Of a DNA stretch of 64,000 bases, positions 33,758-44,637 are shown in pieces. A program made the translations under genes and the position numbers. The notes under the pieces were generated by a model that saw nothing but the letters and a program-made list of their open reading frames with translations, did not search any database and was not told the origin of the DNA. This stretch comes from Neurospora tetraspora (taxonomy: Eukaryota; Ascomycota; Sordariomycetes; Sordariales; Sordariaceae), in the NCBI RefSeq assembly GCF_033439725.1, contig NW_026944386.1:1488001-1552000 (forward strand), written 5' to 3'. Each line of letters opens with the position of its first letter. Positions within the stretch are counted from its first letter, which is position 1.

Positions 33758-35441
33758 TCACCATGAACTCAGTTCATTGCCCGCTCGTCTTTCAATATAG
33801 CAGGGCCAAGAATGCGGAACGACTGTGAAGTATGCCTTCCATTGCCAGTCCTGATTCTTATCCACTTGCCTGATATTATAATCCCCTACCAGGGTTGCCG
33901 TGATCTTGGACAACTCTATGCGGGCAATATGCTGGCCTGGGCAAGAATTGTACCCCTGCCCCCACTGTACGAAGAAAAAGGACGAGTCAGCTGGCGGGAC
34001 AACATGCTCTTGTTGTGTGTGTTGGTGGTGAGAAGGTCACTTACCGGCATGAAATACCTATCCAGCTCTCCCGCGTCGTCTTTCAACCACCGATCAGGGT
34101 TGAACTCTCGCGCATCGGAACCCCAAAGTTCCCTGGAGTGATGCATCACCCACGGATTAATAGACAGGATGGTGCCCTCCGGAAAGTGCTTACTGCCGAT
34201 GGTCAGTCCGCCTGGTGGAGCGAGCCGAGGCAACGTCATGGAAACAGGACCAAAGACACGGAGAGCTTCTTTTGATGCAAGCTTAGAGAAAAGGAAGCTT
34301 TTGAGCGTCAGCGAACTTGACGACACGGTCCCGACAGAGACCCTGTGTTCGCTGTGCCTCTTCAATCTCCCCACGGACCCGCTCCCAGGCGTTCGGATGA
34401 CGATTCATAAAGTAAACAAATGACTGGAGAGCACAAGAAATAGTATCGCTTGCAGCACCCATTGCTCCAGTTGCAGCAGCGTAGACATCCCGCAGCAACA
34501 CCTGGCCAGGGTTCTTTTCCATGGCCTTGAGCCAGTGATCGACCACATCGAATCTGTTCCTGTCACGATTGTTGAGACGGTCGTCCAGAGCGCGAACAGT
34601 TGTATCAAAAATGTGACCGGAGGGCAAGACGTTTAGGGACGTCATGAAGGGGTTACCAATCAGGATTACGTGAATCCAGCGAAAGAAACCCATGGTCGAA
34701 GCGTAGAGGTTTAGCATCAGGCTATTGCCGATGGCGTTCCCTACATCGCGCCCCTCCTTCAGAAAACCAAACCGTTTGGAGAAAAGTACCTCGCCGGCAA
34801 TGTCGAAGGCAGTGAAGGTCAAATATTTGTCAAGGTGGACGGCCTTCTTGGATTCGGCAGACCTGTCAAGCCAGGCCAAGAACTGGTCGATCACGCTGCC
34901 AATGGAATCCTCGGTCTGTAGGAGATTGCTCATTGTATACCCGGCTGCGAAGTGCCTTGACCGTTCCACCTTCTTCTTCGGATCGGTTGTAGACATGGGT
35001 GTCTGATAGCGGTAATCAGGGATCGAGAGGAATTTGTACCAGCTTGCTTTGTGCAGGGGGGCTAGCAAAATCTTCTTGATCCCATCCGGATGGCTGACGC
35101 CCACTTCATTGTGAGCTATACGGACAAAGTGACCTTAATGGGTTGATCATCAGCAATTACACTCGGTCAAAGGTCCCTTCAAGCCCATGCTTCGAGGAAA
35201 CCTTGGCTCTCTCGCACCGTCGATGTTAGTTACACATACCATACTTGTCATGGAGATTGATCAACTGCAGATTCTGATCTCCCTTGATGATGTGGTGGAG
35301 ATGCCAGAAGCGGGAGACTGAAGCGAGAAACGGTCCTGGGACCGTTTTGATGGGTGAAAAGAATCGACGCCAGAGTATGATGAGACTGAAGCCTAGAACA
35401 AAGATCTGAACCGCAAAGACAAGCAGACCCGGAACCATCAT
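33758..35441 (-). pseudogene. Cytochrome P450 pseudogene (stop plus frameshift)
   Basis: Three exons are clear: 35240-35441, 34045-35133 and 33758-33964, with introns GTATGT...TTAAG and GTAAGT...TACAG. The protein begins with a membrane anchor and PGP hinge (residues about 5-37), has the I-helix region near AAATGAMGAASDTIS, the K-helix EALR, the PERF-like NPDRW, and a haem loop WGQGYNSCPG with the Cys ligand. It resembles the pisatin-demethylase-like group. Just before EALR the frame meets TAA at 34283-34285, where similar P450s have Gln, and 10 bases later a run of four A (34270-34273) shifts the frame by +1. Both lesions lie within 16 bases. Without them about 499 residues would read through, in phase with exon 3. 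Either a recent pseudogene or a sequencing/assembly error. A TATA box lies about 80 bp upstream. Confidence 0.85.
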
Positions 35442-35520
35442 TATTCTGGAAACAGGCTTGAGGCAGGAGTATGTACGTCGATGAATCCTGGGTTGGGTAT
35501 AATAAAACCCGGCTTGGAGT

Positions 35521-35527
35521 CTATATA
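35521..35527 (-). promoter_or_regulatory. TATA box upstream of the P450
   Basis: TATATAG on the minus strand, about 80 bp before the ATG at 35441. Confidence 0.45.
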
Positions 35528-36754
35528 CTACCTTAATTGAACCCTGAGGCGAGCAAAATCATCTTCCTCATTATGTAGGTGACCATCCGGCTATGGAGTT
35601 ACACCAGACCATCTCAGTCAGCGCACCTCCGAGCGTCTGCCCAGTAGTATCTCTAACCAGGGAATATTGCAACCCAAACGGTAGCATGCCGTCCCTACCA
35701 ACAAGCACATATCTTGCCATAGTTGTAAGATCAGCAGGCTGACATCAAGATATCCACAAAGTGGAAGTCGCCATTCGCAGATGTTGGTGGAGGCATGTCC
35801 CCGATGGGAAGGTACCACCCAACCGCCTAGTGCTTACTCCTAGAGGTGTGTTCACCGAGGTGTGAACGGGAGCGGCACGGCTGCTACCTACTTCCGTACC
35901 TTCCTCCCAAGGTACCAGAAAGAAAAACCTGAACAAAAACAAAAGCAATCTCCGCTTGCGGCTCGTACCTTCCTTCCGTCCATCGCAGCCACCTCCCTTG
36001 GCATATATCGGTAGCACCTGCCCCATGAGCTCCATGTATTCGTCGACTTTTCTTGATGAAGCTTTCCGCTGGCATGCTCGACTCGCCTCACTGAAGTGCC
36101 ACAATTCAATCCAAGACTTAGAGGGCGGTTGTTGAGACATCTTTCCATGATTTTGGGTCCGACTTGCACTGCGTGTTATTGTCTCCGGGGTATCGATACA
36201 CTTTACACGGTTCCAGAAATATGGCAGCCATGGGCTTACTGCCGAACACTGAACCTAGAGGTACCTTCCGTACGTAGACATACTCTTTCCGTGGCTAACC
36301 GCTCAAGTGCTACCAGATAGTGTTGTGCTCGTTACTCACGTGGCCAGCCTTTGGACTGCAGATGGGCTGTTGAAAGACATTTCCAAACATCATAACAAGG
36401 CCAACTCCTTGCTTGGGTGGTACTGCGAGCCATGTTATAGACCATTTTATGGGTCCCCACAGAGTTAAAAATCGTCGGATAACGAGGAGTAATGTTACCA
36501 CGTGGGGCCTGACAGTGCATCGACAGGCTGGTCGTATATGCTCGAAGTGGAAGGTATCTCAGCGTTGACGTTAAATAGGTAGCTGCCCTCGAGTCTTAGT
36601 CACGGTTCTTGACAAAGTAATGGGTGTGGTCTCTTGACAAAGCACGACCAGATCACACTCGAGAGCTCGGTCCACGATTCACCTATTCCCAGAACCTCAG
36701 AATCATCCTCGTCTACGAAGGCATCTACTAAAGACACGGCAACCGGTTTACGTC
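35528..36754. other. Intergenic between P450 and EEP gene
   Basis: Divergent promoter DNA. I see no spliced or open gene with family features. Confidence 0.55.
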
Positions 36755-37654
36755 ATGAGAATACACACATTTTTTTCCATGTTGCTGGCCAACATTGGCC
36801 TCGCAAGTGGTTCGACTAACTTGCGACTGATCTCTTACAACATCCGTTACGCCACAACATCACCATCGACCGGCGAAGAACCATGGGCTGTCCGGCGGCC
36901 TTTGATGGCCTCTCAGATCAACTTTGAAACCGCCAATCGCCCGGAGGCTTTGATCTGCATGCAAGAGGTACTCAATCAGCAACTCGTCGACCTCCAGTCG
37001 GATCTTGGAAGCGCTTGGAATCACGTTGGGGTTGGTCGGAACGACGGTGCACAAGACGGAGAGTACTCGCCCATTCTCTACCAAACAGACACCTGGCAAC
37101 TAGAGAGAAACAAGACCTACTGGCTCAGCGAGACCCCCGACGTGGTGGGTTCTACAGGATGGGATGCTGCCTTGCCGCGTATCGTCACAGTTGCGCAGTT
37201 CAAGCATCGCACAACAGGTGTGCCTCTGGTATTCATGTGCACGCACTTTGACCATATCGGGACCGTTGCCCGGAACGAGAGCGCCAAGTTGATCATCAAG
37301 ATCGCCGATGAGTGGAAGGACCAAGGCTCCAACTCAACGAAGCCCGCTCCTGTGTTTCTGGGCGGTGACTTGAACATTGAGCCTACCAAGGAGGGATACA
37401 AGTCTCTGACTGCCCCAGGCGGATTCAAGGAGATCAAAGACCTCGTCCCCAAGACACACTGGTACGGCAACACCAAGACGTCGACTAGCTTTACTACATC
37501 CACCTCGGACGATATCCGGATTGACTACCTGTTCGTGCGCGATCCTCTCGACTTCCAATTCTTGACGTATGGAGTCTCGACCAACAAATTCGAGGATGGG
37601 GTGTATATCTCAGATCATCGGCCAGTGGTGGTGGATGCAAAACTGCCGGCATGA
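36755..37654 (+). CDS. Secreted endonuclease/exonuclease/phosphatase-family protein, 299 aa
   Basis: A single exon. Residues 1-19 form a signal peptide (MRIHTFFSMLLANIGLASG). The mature part has the EEP (DNase I-like) motifs in order: LRLISYNIRY (about 23-32), the metal-binding Glu in CMQEV (71), THFDHIG (about 163-169), GGDLNIEP (about 206-213), IDYLF (about 258-262) and SDHRPVVVDA (about 287-296). This family hydrolyses phosphodiester or phosphate bonds in nucleic acids, inositol phosphates or lipids with a divalent metal. The short length and secretion match fungal extracellular members of unknown substrate. Several N-glycosylation sequons (for example NKT, NES) suit secretion. All catalytic residues seen are present, so it is probably active. 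Confidence 0.85.
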   Translation: MRIHTFFSMLLANIGLASGSTNLRLISYNIRYATTSPSTGEEPWAVRRPLMASQINFETANRPEALICMQEVLNQQLVDLQSDLGSAWNHVGVGRNDGAQDGEYSPILYQTDTWQLERNKTYWLSETPDVVGSTGWDAALPRIVTVAQFKHRTTGVPLVFMCTHFDHIGTVARNESAKLIIKIADEWKDQGSNSTKPAPVFLGGDLNIEPTKEGYKSLTAPGGFKEIKDLVPKTHWYGNTKTSTSFTTSTSDDIRIDYLFVRDPLDFQFLTYGVSTNKFEDGVYISDHRPVVVDAKLPA

Positions 37655-38581
37655 CTGTGTCGTCGTTGAATATGTGGCTTTGAGGATACCTAGACCGGTG
37701 TTTTCAAGAGCCAGTGTAAGAAGATTCACCAGATGTTTGCCCTAGGCGTTGAAGCGGTCACGGACTGGATGGATCAGGAGAAGCAGAGAGTGAACGGTAC
37801 CAGGTTAAAAGTGATACAATGAAGCCTCGGGCATGCCGGCGTGAAAGGATTACACTGCTTGTGTAGGAGGAAGAGTTATTCGTTACGCGCCTGAAAGTGA
37901 CGGACAAGGACAGCTTTAAAATATATATGTATGTACCTAACCTTCCGCATCACAAGCCATGATTCGACACACATGTGTCTTCTCCCACTCCTTGGACCAG
38001 GTTTTCAGTCTCGATTTAAGTACCTCGAAGAACGAGCTTTCAACCCCAGGCGTGGAAGACGAGGAACAATTAATTGGAAGGGAAGTGTAGATTTATCTAT
38101 CTCCGGTGGAGTGGCAGAGAGAAAATAACTAGCCCATGAACAGACTTGCTGACGTGTCACGACTTACAGTGTGTGTTGTCGGTACGATAGACAGGCCCCA
38201 GACCCCCAGTTATTCCGTCCAGACACTTTTCTTTAAACCAAGGAGTTTGAAAGACACTGTACTGCAGAAGGTCTGAGTTGATTACTAAATTTTCATACGC
38301 CCGATGTTTGCAATTGTCGCCCAATCAAACTAGTGGGGAGGTGGAAGCCAGGTCGAGCAGGTGATTTGACGAAAGTTCCTCTTGCAAGATCCCAAAGAAA
38401 ATAAGGACAAAGCTATATAATACAGTTCACCGATCCTATGCTCGCTCGAAATCACCATTATTTGTCTGTTTAACTCTCTGCCCGAATCACGGATTTCGAT
38501 AATCAGGCGGTGAAAGACTCCTCACACTTGATTCGGACCTTTTCGTTGAAATTCCCAATACCTCCAACAATTCCACCCACA
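37655..38581. other. Intergenic between EEP gene and the 170-aa gene
   Basis: 3' UTR and promoter DNA. No gene seen. Confidence 0.55.
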
Positions 38582-39161
38582 ATGGCTATTTCCCAAAGGT
38601 TACTAGCGGTCCTAAAGCAGGCAGAGTTCGAGGAGCGAGCAAAAGGCGGCGTGGTCGTAAGGATACACTCCCGGCATGTCAGCGCCCATGAATTGAAGGA
38701 AACGCTAAAGACAATGTTTCCACACTCAAACTACACCATCCAGGTAAGTATCAAGCCAAGTTCCCGCTCCCCCTTCCCCCCTTCACTGACTGTCTGACAA
38801 GTGTTCTCAGCTCAGGAGAGACCGATATTCGATAACGTTTCCAGAGCATCGAAAGTGTGACCTGGATCAGGTGTTGTTCGGCTCCAAACCATCCGGCCAA
38901 CAACCCAAGCTACCTATAACCGCTCCTACTTCTACTCCTCTGTTGGCAATCGAGTCAAAGCCCGTTATAGAGTTCAGGACAACTCTTCGATCATCAAACA
39001 CAGGTGCTGGTCCGATAATCGGGCCACAAGAGACTCTTAAGGCCATTCCTCATGGGCCTAAAAGCACGCAACGGGAAGGAATTCTGATTCGCACCAGGTG
39101 TCTTTTGCTGGATATAGCAAAATGTGCTAGGAATGCAGTAATGAATGTTGTCCGTCCATGA
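38582..39161 (+). CDS. Uncharacterised protein, 170 aa, 2 exons
   Basis: Exons 38582-38743 and 38811-39161 join in phase 0. The intron is 67 bp with GTAAGT, a CTGAC branch site and CTCAG. I chose the ATG at 38582 because ACAATGG is a good start context. An in-frame ATG at 38510 would add 24 residues. The protein starts with a basic, helical stretch (residues about 1-30), followed by a short mixed alpha/beta part through SITFPEHRKCDLDQVLFG, then a Pro/Thr-rich low-complexity region. No known domain. The stop is 150 bp from the 3' end of the convergent nucleotidase gene. Confidence 0.55.
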
Positions 39162-39310
39162 CTGGCAATGGTGATTGCTCAGACATGGTTGTTCAGGAAA
39201 GTGGAAGAAAGGAAAGAAGGGGTAGAGGGAACAGTGGTCATACGCTGACACTCCGTTGTGGACATTCTCTCGCTGAAGGTTCCGTTTCGACCACGGGAAA
39301 TTCCTGAGCC

Positions 39311-40489
39311 TTAAGCCGCAGTAAGAAGCGCCTCCTTTCCCTGTTCCTTCAAGGTCTGTCTCACAGCCTTCAACACAACGTGGTGAACGCTTCTCGGCGC
39401 GGCCACAAACCCAAAGTTCGCACTCAGCTTCCTCCCCTTTGTCATATCAATATCCTTTCCATCAACATCCGTGATCATGCCACCAACTTCCTCAAAGAGA
39501 AGCATAGCTCCGGCATGATCCCAGATCTTCGCATATCTATCGCGTCTCTTGTAGACCCAGACAGTCATGTTCGCCAACCCCAGGGCCAGGGCCACCCACC
39601 TCGGCACCCACCCAAGCAGGTCGGAACCTGGGAACTCGACACCGAGCCTCTCCGTGGCCGCCTTATGTGCATCATCCACGCCCGAACCCAGCAGATTCCA
39701 GCATGATACCGACCTCAGCCCGGAAACAGTAACGCCATCCGCATGTCTTTTTAGCGACTCTGAGGCGCACATGGTCAAACCAGAACCCTGTCCGACGAAC
39801 AAGGGCCTCACGTACGCCCCAAAACCTCGAACCGCATACACGATACACCCTTCCTCGCCATCTTCATCATCATCCGCCTTGAACACGCTCGCATTGCCCA
39901 GCGGTGCCGTCGCCTTCCTGCTCAGCAACGGACACGCCACCACGCTGAGAATCTGCTTCCCACCCTCGAGCAGCGCAACATTAATAGCGTACTGCTCACC
40001 ACGCACAAACGTCGCGGTGCCGTCAATCGGATCAAAGACCCACGTCCGTCCCGAATCGGCACTCAGTCCGTCCTTCCCACCATCGCCGCACCGGTCGACG
40101 AGCTCGCACACTTGCTCCTTGCTCTCGGGCGCACCCCGCTTCACCACCTCGGCAATCGCAACCTGCGACTCATTGTTGTCGTTGCTGGACGAGGAGACCT
40201 CGTCAATGCACTCGTGAATGACGTCGTACACGCGCTGCAGCAGGTCGGGGTTGGTGCGCAGGGCGGCGGCGGACTCCTCGCCTACGAAGCTGTCGGTGGG
40301 AAAGGAGGAGGAGAGGACCTTGGTAAGGTAGGCCTGGATAGCAAAGTCGGCTACGGTGACGGGAGAGAGATCCTCGGCTTTCTCGATGGTGCCTTTGTTG
40401 GCGGATGCTAGGACATGTTTGGAGATGCGGGCGGCAAGCTGGATAGCTGGGATGGCGATGGAGATTTCTGTTGCGCATGGGGTATCCAT
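39311..40489 (-). CDS. 3'(2'),5'-bisphosphate nucleotidase (HAL2/MET22-type), 392 aa
   Basis: A single exon. The ATG at 40489 (MDTPCATEIS) is preferred over the upstream one at 40558, which adds 23 residues without family similarity. Inositol-monophosphatase-fold motifs are present: VTVADFAIQA (about 44-53), VGEES (about 69-73), DPIDGTATFVRG (about 153-164) and WDHAGAMLLFEEVGG (about 323-337), which supply the metal ligands. In HAL2 enzymes this removes the 3'-phosphate of PAP made during sulfate assimilation and is Li/Na-sensitive. A Ser/Asn-rich insertion (about 100-107) is unusual. A related inositol-phosphatase paralogue with another substrate cannot be excluded. Probably cytosolic. Confidence 0.78.
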   Translation of the reverse strand: MDTPCATEISIAIPAIQLAARISKHVLASANKGTIEKAEDLSPVTVADFAIQAYLTKVLSSSFPTDSFVGEESAAALRTNPDLLQRVYDVIHECIDEVSSSSNDNNESQVAIAEVVKRGAPESKEQVCELVDRCGDGGKDGLSADSGRTWVFDPIDGTATFVRGEQYAINVALLEGGKQILSVVACPLLSRKATAPLGNASVFKADDDEDGEEGCIVYAVRGFGAYVRPLFVGQGSGLTMCASESLKRHADGVTVSGLRSVSCWNLLGSGVDDAHKAATERLGVEFPGSDLLGWVPRWVALALGLANMTVWVYKRRDRYAKIWDHAGAMLLFEEVGGMITDVDGKDIDMTKGRKLSANFGFVAAPRSVHHVVLKAVRQTLKEQGKEALLTAA

Positions 40490-42508
40490 TTTGTCTTGTG
40501 TGTGTTTCCGTGCTTTTTGTTGATACAGGTTGATGTTTCTTGGAGGCGACAAAGGCATAGATGGTGCAACTCAGGAGACGACGGGAGTTGTGTTTGGTAT
40601 GAGATGGCTCAAATCAATTCAGAGTGAGGTTGAAATTGGGTTGAGAGCTCACACATTGAGGCCCCACTCTTAATTGCGTAACTGCTGTGCTCCTTCCCGT
40701 TCCTGGAACTGGCTCTGGGATGGAAACAACACCTGACTACGGTCCTGACTGAAACAACATCGTGCCTGCCACTGGAAATCACAACAACTCGATCGAACAA
40801 TGGAAGGCGCACCAACCTCATACCATGGGTTCCAGTTTCTCTCATTCTCTCCGGATTGCGCCATTGTTGTCTGCGGCTGGTGACCTCCTTACACAAAGCA
40901 GCAAGGAAAGTACAGGGAATACTCCAGCGAAAACGTGTATGTGCAAAAAGACACAAGAAACATCACATCCTTTCTTTAAACGATTCAAACCCTAATCCTC
41001 ATGATTGTATGTCAAAGTTGACGGTTATAGCATTAAAACGATATTTTAGAATATCCAAGGAAACCCGTGAGTGATATAGGTACAAGCAATAAACTATTAA
41101 AGGACAACGAGTGAAAATGGGTCAACTTTTTCTTGGTTTCCAAAGGTCAAATGAGCAACTGTCCTCCGCCAACTACCAACACCGTGGCAAATAGACAGAT
41201 AGGGGCAATGCAGATTCCATCACGGGCAAACAAGAGTGAGGGTAGTGTGTGTGTATGGGGAGGGTGACATGTATTAGGTATTGACAGCGTATGTCTTCTT
41301 TTAATATCCTCGCTAGCAGGACGCGGTCCTTCATCAGTCCGCCTAGCAAAGGACATTGTCATGACCATCTAGGACGTGACGTCGTAAACCATAACAGTCG
41401 TGAAAGCCCGTCAGCCGGCCCTTCTCAACCGGCCCTTCCTTCTCTGCGTCATTCAAACCCTGAGGTCTGCAAGACCGTGTGTACCTGAAGATCAAGAATG
41501 GCGCAGCAGATTGGGCCGTGATAAAGCACGCTGAGGCTGACCAGGCCATTGGCGTAAATGGTTGCCCATATAGCTGTAAAAAAAACTCTTGTATCCCAAA
41601 ATCTTTCGTCTCTTCCGTGTCTTCTCTCTTTTTTTGTGGTATCCGATCGTCGTCATCATTTCGGGTATACGCAGGTTCAAAACCGAGGAGTTGTCGCCCG
41701 AATCCTCTGAACCAAAGCCAACGCGAGGCGTCAAAAGCCAAAACCATGGCCTTTTGAGCAATTGGAAAGTCCACCATATGCTATCCGAGACCCGCGCAAC
41801 AGGCGCCTGCAAAGAAAGTCAAAATCTTAAAAAGCCCATCCAATACACTAGATGGTGGCCAGATGCAAAGATATTACAAGTTGCTTAAAGATTGGTGATA
41901 AAAGGGAGGTGGAGCGCCCATGTGGTCGGTGAGCCAGATCGGGAATGCCGCGCTTTCTCCAGAAAAGCATTTGAAACACCGATCAAGAAGCTGTTGTCCG
42001 TCATCTCAGCTTGAAATCAAAAGATCCATAGTTGAGATCGCTTCGAATACCCTGGGATCAACACCTTCCAAAAGAAAGCATGTGACGCAGAGGAGAACGA
42101 GGAAACAGCCGCCGTGGACGCATTTGAAACTGATGTTGAGGCTTGGACCTTTGGGATTCGGGGCCCTGGAGATGTTGGATTATGCCGATGCAGATAGGAA
42201 GAGATAGACCAAGGAGCTGGAGGATGCCGATGTCGCAAAACAACAGCCACACCAAGATCCAACGATTGATGAGTTGTTGATAAAACGAGAAGATAGGCAG
42301 AGCTTTAGTGGCACACATTGAGAGGCCTCGTTTCTTCAGACCGACGACATCCAACCGCCGCTGCATGGTAAGACAATGCATGGGCCCAAGGGTAGAAAAG
42401 TGGCAGCTCCGCAAAAGGGGCCACAAATCAGACATCACGTCGAACACCTCAAGTGTTCTTCCGTGAGCATTGCCAAGGCGGCGGCGAGCTGGTTTCTAGA
42501 TTCCAATC
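40490..42508. other. Intergenic between nucleotidase and RNA-binding protein genes
   Basis: Both flanking genes run on the minus strand, so this holds the nucleotidase promoter and the 3' UTR of the RNA-binding protein gene. Open frames on both strands lack family features. Confidence 0.55.
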
Positions 42509-44637
42509 CTACTGGAATCTCGAGGAGGTAGACGTCGCCGCTCCGCGCGTGCCATTGTCGGACGAATCTGTTGTTTATTTGTCAGTAACAGTTATCTCGG
42601 GAAGATCAAGACTGAGAGGCTGTAGACATACCACTACCACGCTGCATGTGACCATTGGTACGTCCCCGTCCAGCAAAGCCAATGCTCTCGCCCCAGTCAC
42701 CGCTGCTCGGTCCGTGAGGCTGACGCTCCGGAACGCTGCGAGTGCTGTTTCCATTCAAAGGAGAGCGTTGGCTACCAATCGCGCCAGGAGTCTCTCTGGG
42801 CCTGAGGCGGTTGGCGTTGAAGGGCTCGCTCAGTGACAGAGAACCAAGCTCCGAGACCAGTAGCGAAGTGTCCTTGTTGGAAGCTGCTCCAGGTGTGGTT
42901 GGCGTGGTCATTACGCTGTTAGGCCCACCGAGGCTGGCGCTATATTCGCCATACTGAGCAATGCTGGAGCCGTGAAGGCTGCTCTGCGGGAAGCCAGAAG
43001 CTGAGAGCGAAGGGCTGGGTGTGTATGATCGCAGGTCCGCGAAGGACTTGACACCGCGCAACGCGTTGATGCCGCCATCGGGACTGTCAGGAAGCTCCAG
43101 AGTCGGGCCGTGTCTGCCCTGTCTACCCAAGGTGGCGTACTGACCCGGAGCATTGGCACGGGACTCGGCGAAGTCAATGGTGGCGGCACGGCTAAGACCG
43201 CGACGGTGAGCATCAGCCGACACACCAGGAGAGATGTGCATAGGAGGCGCCATGCTTGCCAAGGTGGCAGTGGCCGTGTCCTTGATGACGTGCAACTGGC
43301 GGGTAGGACCCTCGCCAACGGAACGATGCTCAAGACCCATGTTGTGGGCCAAAATGTGAACGGTCCGACGCTGCTGGGGGGTAATGCTGGCAGGGAAGAT
43401 GATGATCTCGCGGTTGGGGTCATTCCGGAAGAGAGTCAACTCGGTATAAAACTTGAGAGTTTCGGGGTTGTTGAGGTCAACATCTCCTGTAACATCATCC
43501 TGGTTAGAGTTTGGCGGCAAAAGATCGCGGCGAGACGACGACTTACGCAACGGCGAGTTGCGAGACCTGCTAGTGTGAGCGGCATTCAGTGAGTGCATGG
43601 AAGACTGGGAGTGCAGGGCAATGGGCTGGTGTTGCTCCTCCAGCTGGCCGCGCTTCTCCCTCTTCTCGCGCTCGATGCGCTCTCTCTCGTGCTCAGGGAG
43701 CATCTTCTTGTACTCTACCCTCAACTTTCTGCCTTGAACCTCGTAACCATTGAGCTGTTCGATGACGGTCTGGGTATCCAGGGGGCTTTGGAAGTTGGCA
43801 AAGGCGAGACCACGGAAAATGCCGTTATCGAAGTGGTAGTTGAAAGCATAAGGCTGGGGAAGGCCAAGGTCGGTCATGATCTGGGTAAGCATCTCTTTCC
43901 TCACGTTGAAAGGGATGTTCTTGATGACAATGGCGGTAGGGATGAGGTCGCTGCCGAGGGTCTTGGGATCATGGCGAGGGTCGTACATGCTGCCGGGATA
44001 GCCATGGCGGTCGCCTGCGAAGTTGCCATCGCCGTTCAGACCAAAAGCGGAAGAGTACTGTGTCGAAGGGGTGTTGAGAGCATGGCTTCCAAGGCCGTTT
44101 TGTTCGGACATCCATTCCTAAAAGCAAGTAACAGAACCACGGTCAGCAACATGCATCGTAACATAGATGGCAGGTAGCGAATAGGGTAGCGGATAGGAGA
44201 AGGGGGGGAAAAGGGGGGTGGTGATGGTGGTAGATGTGCTGTAGACTAAAGATGAAACGAACCGTGGGGAGAGCCCGACGACCGCCATTGCGCACCCTAT
44301 TGTCGCCCAAAGCGCCATTCACAGTGTTTGCGCCAGCGTTATAAGCCCAAGCCTGGTTGTTTCCAATGAAGCTGTCGGTCGCGAAAGCAGCAGCGGGTTG
44401 TAGCCTGTTGTGTCGGAAGGCGGCGTTATCGTAGGAAGCGAAGCGATCGTCGGCGGCGGCGAAGAGGGCAGCAGAGGGCTGGCCGATGGCCTCCATCTGT
44501 CGCTGCGTCATGCGACTGACGCCCGTGAGGCCGACGGCGGTGTTGTAGCCCGGCCGCGAAGAGCCGGGGGAGCGGTTCGCGTTGTTCATGGGGTAGGCGG
44601 AGGGAAAGTAGCCCGAGATGTCTGGTTGTGGATTCAT
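42509..44637 (-). CDS. RRM and R3H domain RNA-binding protein (PIN4/Cip-like), 619 aa
   Basis: Exons 44263-44637, 43547-44117, 42632-43486 and 42509-42567 add to 620 codons. The N-terminal 125 residues are low-complexity. An RRM (about 180-260) has IVIKNIPF as RNP2 and GLAFANF as RNP1, followed by a basic Arg/Glu helix. An R3H region (about 320-390) includes FRNDPNREIIIF and a QRRTVHILAHNMGL helix. The C-terminal half is Ser/Gly-rich and disordered. This layout fits fungal PIN4/Cip1/Cip2-like proteins, cytoplasmic mRNA regulators in stress and cell-cycle control. Intron 2 (43487-43546, 60 bp) has GTAAGT, CTAAC and CAG but no stop in frame, so retention would add 20 residues. Skipping the last splice gives a shorter C-terminus ending near 42606. 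The first donor is GTTCGT, a less common form. Confidence 0.82.
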
